From positions 1 through 5,751 of the forward strand of contig CAIXUE010000307.1 in NCBI GenBank assembly GCA_903922545.1: a stretch of 5,751 nt of DNA, written 5' to 3'. The translations under genes and the position numbers were made by a program. Shown here one piece after another: positions 1 through 5,751 of this stretch. The stretch comes from an uncultured Alphaproteobacteria bacterium. GTDB taxonomy: Bacteria; Pseudomonadota; Alphaproteobacteria; Micropepsales; Micropepsaceae. The notes beneath the pieces are model-generated. The model saw only the letters and a list, made by a program, of their open reading frames with translations. It did no database searches and was not told the DNA's origin. The stretch's first letter is position 1, and each line of letters starts with the position of its first letter.

Positions 1-553
1 CGATGGCGGCATCGAGCTGGGCCCGCGAATAGCAACGGCTTTCCAGCGACACGGCGTTCAGTTGCGCCATGTCGATCCGACCCTGATTGATGCCCGGATG
101 CACGCCGCGCGCATTGCTGAAATGCCCGGCATAGAATTTCTTGGTCCGCACCGATGACGCGCCATGGGGATAGGCATAGCTCGCCAGCACGGCGCCGTTC
201 ATAAACGGTGCCAGGAAATCGGCATTGCGCGCCCGGTCCGCCGCCAGCGCCGCATCCGGCAACAGCGGCGTCTTTTCATGGCCAAAACCGTGACAGGCAA
301 TTTCATGCCCCGCCGCCGCTAAGCCACGCAAATCACCTTCATTGTAAAAAACAGTGCCGCGCTCGGTCAGGCCGCAGAAGCGGCCGGCGGTATAATAAGT
401 GCCGCGCGCGCCATACCGCGCCAGGATCTTGCCGCCGATCTCCCAGGCTGATTTTGGAAAATCGTCAAAGGTGATGCTGGCGATGGGCTTGCGCGCAGCC
501 ATGCGGGCGGGCCGCACATTGGTCTTCCGGGCGATGAAGCGGGTCAGGCGCAT
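1..553 (-). CDS. NodB-fold (CE4) polysaccharide deacetylase family protein, N-terminal part, cut by the left edge
   Basis: The family removes N- or O-acyl groups from sugar polymers using a divalent metal. 184 codons are open from the chosen ATG to the window edge. Visible motifs are TFDDFP at residues 28-33, with D30 as the probable catalytic base and D31 as a metal ligand, and CHGFGH at 87-92, giving the H-x3-H metal pair H88 and H92. A third motif, SYAYPHG, lies at 125-131; the arginine that often precedes the proline in CE4 enzymes is absent. The later LxH-type motif would lie beyond the edge. The N-terminus is rich in Arg and Lys with no hydrophobic segment, so no signal peptide or membrane anchor is visible. 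An ATG at 562 is also in frame, but AGCAGGA sits directly against it and is about 8 bases from the ATG at 553, which is therefore preferred. The gene is divergent from dusB. The fold is fairly certain; the substrate is unknown. Confidence 0.85.
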   Translation of the reverse strand, partial: MRLTRFIARKTNVRPARMAARKPIASITFDDFPKSAWEIGGKILARYGARGTYYTAGRFCGLTERGTVFYNEGDLRGLAAAGHEIACHGFGHEKTPLLPDAALAADRARNADFLAPFMNGAVLASYAYPHGASSVRTKKFYAGHFSNARGVHPGINQGRIDMAQLNAVSLESRCYSRAQLDAAI

Positions 554-639
554 CGGGAACATCCTGCTTTTGTAGCCGGGCAAGCGTTAATAGGCGGGAA
601 AGGCTCGACAAAACGTGGTCTCACAGGCATTTATCCGCC
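554..639. promoter_or_regulatory. Divergent intergenic region between the deacetylase gene and dusB, presumed to hold both promoters
   Basis: This 86-bp gap lies between two genes that point away from each other, so promoters for both should lie in or near it. No strong sigma-70 pair is visible. On the plus strand TCGACA at 605-610 matches five of six bases of the -35 consensus, but the sequence 17-18 bases downstream, around 628-634, is a poor -10 match. On the minus strand TATTAA (588-593) is a four-of-six -10 match without a well-spaced -35. No clear inverted repeat or riboswitch-like structure was seen. The promoter role is inferred from gene layout. Confidence 0.35.
562..568 (-). promoter_or_regulatory. 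Ribosome binding site deciding the deacetylase start
   Basis: On the minus strand a purine-rich AGCAGG lies immediately before the ATG at 562 and, extended as AGCAGGA, about 8 bases before the in-frame ATG at 553. Normal Shine-Dalgarno spacing favours 553 as the start, giving a protein that begins MRLTRF. The match to the consensus is only moderate. Confidence 0.45.
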
Positions 640-1686
640 ATGTCCCACAGTCTTCAGATCGGTGATGTCACCATTCCCGGCCGGGTGCTGATCGCGCCCA
701 TGACCGGCGTTTCCGATCTGCCCTGTCGCCAGACCGCCGCCGCCGAAGGCGCGCCCTATGTCGCCACCGAGATGGTGGCCTGCGATGCCTTCGCGCGTGA
801 ACGCCCCGATGTGGTGCGCCGGGCCGCTATCGGCACCAAAGATCAAAAAGACGCGCTGCCGCTGATGGTCATTCAATTGGTGGGCCGTGAGGCCGAATGG
901 ATCGCAAAAGGCGCCAAACTTGCCGAACAGGCCGGCGCCGACATCATCGACCTCAACATGGGCTGCCCTTGCAAAGAAGTGACCGGCGCCCTGTCCGGCT
1001 CCGCCCTGATGCGCGAACCGGAATTGGCCAAGCGGCTGATCGGCGCGGCGGTGCAAGCAACTTCGCGCCCCGTCACATTGAAGATGCGATTGGGCTGGGA
1101 CGATCACTGGAAAAACGCGCCTGAGATCGCGCTGGCCGCCGAGCAGCTTGGTATTAAAGCCGTCACCGTGCATGGCCGCACCCGCCAGCAATTTTTTCGC
1201 GGGGCCGCGGACTGGCGCGCCGTGGCTGATGTCAAACAGGCCGTGAAAATTCCCGTCATCGTCAATGGCGACATCCATGATGTGGCCAGCGCCCGCGCGG
1301 CGCTGGCGCAATCGGGCGCCGATGGCGTGATGATCGGGCGCGGTGGTTATGGCCGCCCCTGGCTGGCGGCGGAATTGAACCGGGCGCTGGCCGATGACGA
1401 GCCTTTGGCCGAACCCGCGCCAGGCCGGCGCTTTGAAATCATCCTGGCCCACCTCGCCCGCTCTGTGAAATTTTACGGCGAAGCGTTCGGAGTCAAAATT
1501 TTCCGCAAACACCTTGGCTGGTATATGGAAAATGCCCCGCTTGCGCTGTTTGACGGCGATCCCCTTACCCGGCGCAGGGAAAAGTCCCGCCTGTGTCAAA
1601 TTGACAAGGCAGGGGCTTTAGAGACCGCATTGGCCGCACTTTGGACAAACCCGCCCCTTCCAATTGGCCAAACCGCTCTTATTTAA
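640..1686 (+). CDS. dusB: tRNA-dihydrouridine synthase, DusB/NifR3 type
   Basis: This FMN enzyme reduces specific uridines in the tRNA D-loop to dihydrouridine with NADPH, in the cytoplasm. The 348-aa product is a normal length for DusB. Family marks in order: APMTGVSDLP at residues 19-28, the FMN-binding start of the TIM barrel; NMGCP with catalytic C109 as general acid; LKMRLGW with K148; VHGRTRQQFFRG starting near 177; VNGDI at 208-212; and IGRGGYGRPWL at 232-242, the phosphate-binding end of the barrel. A C-terminal helical region with a KHLGWY motif follows, typical of the tRNA-binding domain. An extra cysteine, C111, lies two residues after the catalytic one, where I recall Ala or Ser being more usual. 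No good Shine-Dalgarno precedes the ATG; the conserved N-terminus and the lack of a nearby alternative support this start. In many alphaproteobacteria the next gene is ntrB; here it is an efflux adaptor. The DusB subgroup is very likely but is judged from motifs alone. Confidence 0.93.
   Translation: MSHSLQIGDVTIPGRVLIAPMTGVSDLPCRQTAAAEGAPYVATEMVACDAFARERPDVVRRAAIGTKDQKDALPLMVIQLVGREAEWIAKGAKLAEQAGADIIDLNMGCPCKEVTGALSGSALMREPELAKRLIGAAVQATSRPVTLKMRLGWDDHWKNAPEIALAAEQLGIKAVTVHGRTRQQFFRGAADWRAVADVKQAVKIPVIVNGDIHDVASARAALAQSGADGVMIGRGGYGRPWLAAELNRALADDEPLAEPAPGRRFEIILAHLARSVKFYGEAFGVKIFRKHLGWYMENAPLALFDGDPLTRRREKSRLCQIDKAGALETALAALWTNPPLPIGQTALI
1594..1606. repeat. Perfect 6-bp-arm inverted repeat TGTCAA-A-TTGACA inside the 3' end of dusB
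   Basis: The 13 bases form two 6-bp arms around a single A, and the right arm is also a perfect -35 hexamer (TTGACA). The repeat encodes Cys-Gln-Ile-Asp in dusB and lies about 157 bases upstream of the adaptor start. No acceptable -10 element stands 16-18 bases downstream. A perfect repeat of this geometry is expected about once by chance in a window of this size. An operator role is only a possibility. Confidence 0.3.
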
Positions 1687-1751
1687 AGGGCTGTCATGGG
1701 TTTTGTGGCTCCGGTCTGGTATGGAGCGCCGCCCATCGGGGATATTGATTC

Positions 1752-1758
1752 AAGGGGA
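1752..1758 (+). promoter_or_regulatory. Ribosome binding site fixing the adaptor start at 1763
   Basis: AAGGGGA ends 4 bases before the ATG at 1763. It is the strongest Shine-Dalgarno match seen next to a gene start in this window. It supports the start that yields a clean lipoprotein signal peptide, rather than the upstream in-frame TTG at 1664, which lies inside dusB and has no ribosome binding site. Confidence 0.75.
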
Positions 1759-1762
1759 TTTC

Positions 1763-2839
1763 ATGCTGCGCCGTCTTGCCGTTATCGCGTTATGCGCCGC
1801 CGCTCTTTGCGCCTGCGGCCAACCCCCGCAACAGAAACTGCCGCCGCCGGTGGTGGGCTTCATTGTCATCAAGGAACAGCCGGTGCCGCTGACGGCCGAA
1901 CTTCCCGGCCGCACCGATCCGTTTGCTTCGTCGGACGTGCGCCCCCAGGTCTCGGGCATCATCCTGCGCCGCCTCTTCACCGAAGGTTCTGTGGTCAAGA
2001 AAGGCCAGCCGCTCTACCAGATCGATCCGGCTCCCTATCAAGCCGCGCTGGAAAGTGCTGAGGCCACACTGACCAGCACCAAGGTGAAAGCCGACCGCTA
2101 TGCCAGGCTGCTCGCCGCCAACGCGGTTGCGCCGCAGGATGCCGATGATGCCAAAGCCGCTTATCTCACCGCCAAGGCCGCCGCCGATACCGCGCGCATC
2201 AATCTGAATTACACCCATATCGAAGCGCCCATCACCGGGCGCATCGGCGCCTCCAGCGTCACCGAAGGCGCGCTGGTCACCGCCAGCCAGGCCAATGCCC
2301 TGGCAACCATCTCCACCCTTGATCCCATCTATGTGGATATCGACCAGTCCAGCTCCGAACTCATCGCGCTCAAGCGCGCCGCCCAAGCGTGTCAGATCGG
2401 CGCCGGCGGCGCGGATGTCACCCTCAAGCTGGATGACGGCAGCGACTATGCGCAAAAGGGCAAACTGCAATTCACCGATGTGACAGTGGACCCGACCACC
2501 GGCTCGGTGCGCCTGCGCGCCATCTTCCCCAATCCCGATGGCTTGCTGCTGCCCGGTCTTTATGTCCGCGCCACAGTCAATCAGGGCGTGGATCCCAAAG
2601 GCATCCTGGTGCCGCAAGAAGGCGTCAGCCACAACACCCGGGGCGAGCCCACCGCACTGGTGGTGGACGACAAGAACATGGCGCGCCTGCGCGTGCTCAA
2701 GACCGGCCGCGCCGTCGGCGGCGACTGGCAGGTGCTGGATGGGCTCAAGCCCGGCGACAAGCTGATCGTGGAAGGCCTGCAGAAAGCCCAGCCCGACATG
2801 CCGGTAACGGCCATGCCTTCGCAAACCGTCAAGTCCTAG
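1763..2839 (+). CDS. Efflux RND transporter periplasmic adaptor subunit, MexA/AcrA type lipoprotein
   Basis: The adaptor (membrane fusion protein) bridges the RND permease and an outer-membrane channel in the periplasm. The 358-aa product starts with a lipoprotein signal: two arginines, a hydrophobic stretch, and lipobox LCAC with C18 as the lipidated cysteine. Glycine at +2 is as I recall for MexA. Domains: membrane-proximal strand about 35-52; first lipoyl half with VRPQVSGIILRR at 59-70; alpha-hairpin about 91-150; second lipoyl half with APITGRIGASSVTEGALV at 155-172; beta-barrel about 188-272, including LDPIYVDIDQSS at 186-197 and IFPNPDGLLLPG at 254-265; and a C-terminal membrane-proximal part to about 345 with VEGLQKAQP. 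Compared from memory, the hairpin has MexA length, about one heptad per helix shorter than AcrA. The start is set by the RBS and signal peptide; an in-frame TTG at 1664 would add 33 residues and bury the signal. The gene follows dusB by 76 bp and precedes the permease by 9 bp. Substrates cannot be read from sequence. Confidence 0.95.
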   Translation: MLRRLAVIALCAAALCACGQPPQQKLPPPVVGFIVIKEQPVPLTAELPGRTDPFASSDVRPQVSGIILRRLFTEGSVVKKGQPLYQIDPAPYQAALESAEATLTSTKVKADRYARLLAANAVAPQDADDAKAAYLTAKAAADTARINLNYTHIEAPITGRIGASSVTEGALVTASQANALATISTLDPIYVDIDQSSSELIALKRAAQACQIGAGGADVTLKLDDGSDYAQKGKLQFTDVTVDPTTGSVRLRAIFPNPDGLLLPGLYVRATVNQGVDPKGILVPQEGVSHNTRGEPTALVVDDKNMARLRVLKTGRAVGGDWQVLDGLKPGDKLIVEGLQKAQPDMPVTAMPSQTVKS

Positions 2840-2848
2840 GCGCGCCCC

Positions 2849-5751
2849 ATGGGTTTTTCCCGCTTCTTCATCGACCGGCCGGTCTTCGCCTGGGTCATCG
2901 CCATTGTGATCATGCTGGCGGGTGGCATTGCCGCCTACTCGCTGCCCGTGGCGCAATATCCCGTCATCGCCCCGCCGGCGGTGGTGGTGAGCACGTTCTA
3001 TCCCGGCGCTGACGCCGAAACGTTGCAGAACTCCGTCACCCAGGTGATCGAACAGCAGCTCACGGGCCTGGACAATCTTCTCTATTTCTCCTCGGCCTCG
3101 AACGCCGATGGCTCGGTCTCCATCACCGCAACTTTCGCGGCGGGCACCAATCCCGACATCGCCCAGGTTCAGGTGCAGAACAAGGTGCAGCAGGCGCTGC
3201 CCCAGCTTCCGTCCCAGGTGCAGCAGCAGGGCGTCACCGTCACCAAGTCGCTGCCCAACTTCATCCTGATCGTGGCGGTCTACGACGATAGCGGCCGTTA
3301 CAACAATGTCGATATTTCCGACTTTTTGATCTCCAAGATGCAGGACCCGCTGTCTCGCGTCACCGGCGTGGGCAATGTGCAGGTGTTCGGCGCGCAATAT
3401 GCCATGCGCATCTGGCTCGATCCCTACAAGCTGCACAATTTCGGCCTGATGCCGTCTGACGTCGGCAATGCCGTGCGCGCCCAGAACGTCCAGGTCTCGG
3501 CCGGTTCGATCGGCGCCCAACCCGCCGTGCCGGGCCAGGAGCTGAACGCCACCGTCACCGCCCAGTCCCAGCTTCAGACCCCGGAAGAATTCCGCAACAT
3601 CATTCTGAAGACCGATCCCTCCGGCGCCGTGGTGCGCCTGGGCGATGTGGCGCGGGTCGAACTGGGCGCGGACAATTATTCCATCAAGAGCCTTTTCAAC
3701 GGCAAGCCGGCTTCGGGCGCCGCCATCATGCTGGCGCCGGGCGCCAACGCGTTGCGCACCGTGGACGCGGTAAAAGCCAAGGCGGATTCACTGCGCGCCA
3801 GCCTGCCGCCGGGCATGCAGCTCAGCTATCCCATCGACAACACCGATTACATCCGCCTCTCCATCCGCCAGGTGGTCGAGACGCTGATCGAAGCGATCGC
3901 GCTGGTGATTTTGGTGATGTACATCTTCCTGCAGAACTGGCGCACCACCCTGGTGCCGGCCGTGGCCGTGCCGGTGGTGCTGCTTGGCACGTTCGGCGTG
4001 CTGGCCGCCGTGGGCTACACCATCAATACTCTCACACTGTTCGCGCTGGTGCTGGTGATCGGCCTTCTGGTCGATGACGCCATCGTGGTGGTCGAGAATG
4101 TTGAGCGCATCATGCGCGAGGAACGTCTCAGCCCGCGTGACGCGACCCTAAAATCCATGACCGAAATCACCGGCGCCCTGATCGGCATCGGCCTGGTCCT
4201 CACCGCCGTCTTCCTGCCCATGGCGTTCTTTGGCGGCTCGACTGGCGTCATCTACCGGCAATTCTCCGTCACCATCGTCTCGGCCATGCTGCTGTCCATC
4301 ATGTGCGCCCTGGTGCTGACGCCGGCGCTTTGCGCCACCCTGCTCAAGCCCTATTCCGAGGAACATGCCGGCAGCGGCTTGCTGGGCAGGTTCTTCGGCT
4401 GGTTCAATCGCAGCTTTGAGCGCATGCGCGAATCCTACCGCCACGGCCTCAACCGCACCCTCAATCACAGAAGCATCGTCATGTTCTGCTATGCCGGCAT
4501 CGTGGCGCTGCTGGTGTTTTTGTTCGTGCGCATGCCCACCGGCTTTTTGCCGGGCGAAGATCAGGGTTTTGTCATCAGCCTGATCACCCTGCCTGCCGGC
4601 GCCACCCAGGACCGCACCATGGATGTGGCCAATGAAGTCGGCCATTACTTCCTGGAAACCGAAAAAGCCAATGTGGACTTTGTGTTCACCGTGGCGGGTT
4701 TCAGCTTCTCCGGCTCCGGCCAGAATGCCGGCATCGCCTTTACCCATTTGCGCCCCTGGGACCAGCGCTCGGGCGTGCAGAACAGCGCCCAATCCATCGC
4801 GGGCCGCGCCTTTGGAAAATTCTTCATGCTGCCCACGGCGCAGGTCGTCAGCATCGTACCGCCCGCGGTGCAGGAGCTGGGCCAGTCCAACGGCTTTGAA
4901 ATCGAGATGGAAGATCGCGGCAATATCGGCCATGCCAAAATGGTCGAGGCCCGCAACATGCTGCTGGGTCTTGCGGCGCGCGACCCCGCCTTCGCCCAGG
5001 TCTATCCCAACAGCCTGGACGACACCCCGCAGCTTCACATCAATATCGACCAGCCCAAGGCCAACGCGCTGGGCGTGGCAACAGCAGACGCCAACGCCAC
5101 ACTGTCCACGGCCTGGGGGGGCGAGTTCGTCAACAATTTCATCGACCGTTCCCGCGTCAAGCGCGTCTATATGCAGGGCGATGCGCCGTTCCGCATGACG
5201 CCGCAGGATCTGGACCGCTGGTACGTGCGCACCTCCACCGGCTCCATGGCGCCCTTCTCCTCTTTCGCCACGGCAAACTGGACAGTCGGTCCCACCACCC
5301 TGACCCGCTATAACGGCTTCGGCTCCATCGACATCCAGGGCGTGCCCGCGCCCGGCGTCAGCTCCGGCACATCGCTGGCGGAAATGGCCAAGCTGTTCCA
5401 GCAACTGCCCAAGGAAGTGGGCTATGAACTGACCGGGCTGTCCTTCCAGGAAGAAGCCAGCGGCGCCCAGGCGCCGGCGCTTTATGCCCTCTCGATCTTC
5501 ATCATCTATCTGTGCCTTGCGGCGCTTTACGAAAGCTGGGCGATCCCGCTGTCGGTGATGATGGTCATTCCCTTGGGCGTGATCGGCGCCGTGGCGGCGG
5601 CGTCAGCCCGCGGCCTCTTCAACGACATCTATTTCCAGGTCGGCATGCTGGCCACTATCGGCCTGTCCGCCAAGAACGCGATCCTGATCGTGGAGTTCGC
5701 GGTGGACAATGAGAAGAAGGGTCAGAAAGCCTTTGACGCGGCGATGAACGC
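2849..5751 (+). CDS. Efflux RND transporter permease subunit, AcrB/MexB type (HAE1), 3' end outside the window
   Basis: This inner-membrane trimeric pump swaps protons for drugs or other hydrophobic compounds taken from the periplasm and inner leaflet. 967 codons are present of about 1050 expected, covering TM1 to TM10 and both periplasmic loops; TM11 and TM12 are cut off. The N-terminus FFIDRPVFAWVIAI opens TM1. The proton-relay pair D409-D410 lies in GLLVDDAIVVVENVER (TM4) and K942 in GLSAKNAILIVEF (TM10), matching AcrB D407, D408 and K940; the relay arginine of TM11 is out of view. Phenylalanines matching the AcrB drug-pocket residues 136, 178, 610, 615, 617 and 628 appear at 138, 180, 613, 618, 620 and 631. 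The switch loop reads GFSFSGSGQNAG. Alignment to AcrB from memory needs only tiny indels, so the gene looks intact. The start lies 9 bases after the adaptor stop with only a weak AGG upstream, suggesting one mRNA and perhaps translational coupling. The motifs point to multidrug HAE1, not metal (HME) export. Confidence 0.96.
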   Translation, partial: MGFSRFFIDRPVFAWVIAIVIMLAGGIAAYSLPVAQYPVIAPPAVVVSTFYPGADAETLQNSVTQVIEQQLTGLDNLLYFSSASNADGSVSITATFAAGTNPDIAQVQVQNKVQQALPQLPSQVQQQGVTVTKSLPNFILIVAVYDDSGRYNNVDISDFLISKMQDPLSRVTGVGNVQVFGAQYAMRIWLDPYKLHNFGLMPSDVGNAVRAQNVQVSAGSIGAQPAVPGQELNATVTAQSQLQTPEEFRNIILKTDPSGAVVRLGDVARVELGADNYSIKSLFNGKPASGAAIMLAPGANALRTVDAVKAKADSLRASLPPGMQLSYPIDNTDYIRLSIRQVVETLIEAIALVILVMYIFLQNWRTTLVPAVAVPVVLLGTFGVLAAVGYTINTLTLFALVLVIGLLVDDAIVVVENVERIMREERLSPRDATLKSMTEITGALIGIGLVLTAVFLPMAFFGGSTGVIYRQFSVTIVSAMLLSIMCALVLTPALCATLLKPYSEEHAGSGLLGRFFGWFNRSFERMRESYRHGLNRTLNHRSIVMFCYAGIVALLVFLFVRMPTGFLPGEDQGFVISLITLPAGATQDRTMDVANEVGHYFLETEKANVDFVFTVAGFSFSGSGQNAGIAFTHLRPWDQRSGVQNSAQSIAGRAFGKFFMLPTAQVVSIVPPAVQELGQSNGFEIEMEDRGNIGHAKMVEARNMLLGLAARDPAFAQVYPNSLDDTPQLHINIDQPKANALGVATADANATLSTAWGGEFVNNFIDRSRVKRVYMQGDAPFRMTPQDLDRWYVRTSTGSMAPFSSFATANWTVGPTTLTRYNGFGSIDIQGVPAPGVSSGTSLAEMAKLFQQLPKEVGYELTGLSFQEEASGAQAPALYALSIFIIYLCLAALYESWAIPLSVMMVIPLGVIGAVAAASARGLFNDIYFQVGMLATIGLSAKNAILIVEFAVDNEKKGQKAFDAAMN

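Noticed and set aside
208..474. Small plus-strand frame opposite the deacetylase gene
   Set aside because: The minus-strand frame encodes the conserved CE4 motifs across the same bases. The plus-strand product is a Pro/Arg/His-rich shadow.
631..1599. Open frame of about 322 codons antisense to dusB
   Set aside because: The plus-strand frame carries all DusB motifs in order. The antisense product is His/Gly/Ala-rich and unrecognisable.
1659..1700. Possible terminator after dusB, around CCAATTGG and the following T/A-rich bases
   Set aside because: The palindrome is only 8 bp, has no loop, lies inside the dusB coding sequence and is not followed by a proper T-run, so no intrinsic terminator can be called.
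1721..1736. Possible inverted repeat ATGG...CCAT upstream of the adaptor, considered as a repressor operator
   Set aside because: Only four base pairs per arm match and the inner positions do not pair, which is not distinguishable from chance.
2839..2846. Palindrome GGCGCGCC between the adaptor stop and the permease start
   Set aside because: It is an 8-bp GC palindrome in GC-rich DNA with no flanking structure or U-tract, so it is most likely chance.
1790..3520. Long open frame on the minus strand (about 576 codons) opposite the adaptor and permease genes
   Set aside because: It is a shadow of GC-rich coding sequence on the plus strand. It crosses the boundary of two well-recognised genes, and its protein is low-complexity, rich in His, Gly, Ala and Asp, with no recognisable domain.
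5115..5121. Run of seven G within the permease gene, a possible phase-variation or sequencing-error site
   Set aside because: The frame continues correctly through it as Trp-Gly-Gly, a conserved position in AcrB-type proteins, and there is no sign of a shift. The tract is short for a contingency locus.
4148..5404. Long open frame on the minus strand (about 418 codons) opposite the permease gene
   Set aside because: It has the same composition-driven character and is entirely antisense to conserved AcrB-type sequence. No family motif is visible.

Overview
The window looks like ordinary chromosomal DNA from a high-GC Gram-negative bacterium, most likely an alphaproteobacterium. That guess rests on the GC-rich third positions throughout, a NifR3/DusB-type dihydrouridine synthase, and a MexA/AcrA plus AcrB-type efflux pair that needs a two-membrane envelope. 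The genus cannot be named from the sequence. Base composition looks uniform, and there is no sign of mobile elements, tRNA or rRNA genes, CRISPR arrays or integration scars.

Layout. Positions 1-553 (minus strand) hold the N-terminal part of a NodB-fold (CE4) polysaccharide deacetylase, cut by the left edge of the window. A short divergent intergenic gap (554-639) separates it from a complete plus-strand dusB gene (640-1686). After 76 bp comes a complete lipoprotein periplasmic adaptor of the MexA/AcrA type (1763-2839). Nine bases later an RND inner-membrane permease of the AcrB/MexB type starts (2849) and runs off the right edge about 80 residues before its expected end. No stretch over 300 bases is without a gene.

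How the genes work together. The adaptor and the permease are two parts of one proton-driven tripartite efflux pump, and their tight spacing implies one transcript. The outer-membrane channel and a local regulator are not in view and may lie downstream or elsewhere. DusB modifies tRNA and has no evident functional link to the pump beyond sharing its strand. The deacetylase is transcribed the other way and probably belongs to a separate unit.

Novelty. I looked for an undescribed system and did not find one. The most useful points are modest: an adaptor start that is easy to mis-call, dusB apparently without a Shine-Dalgarno sequence and not followed by ntrBC, a perfect small inverted repeat in the 3' end of dusB, a second cysteine beside the catalytic cysteine of DusB, and a deacetylase with no visible export signal.
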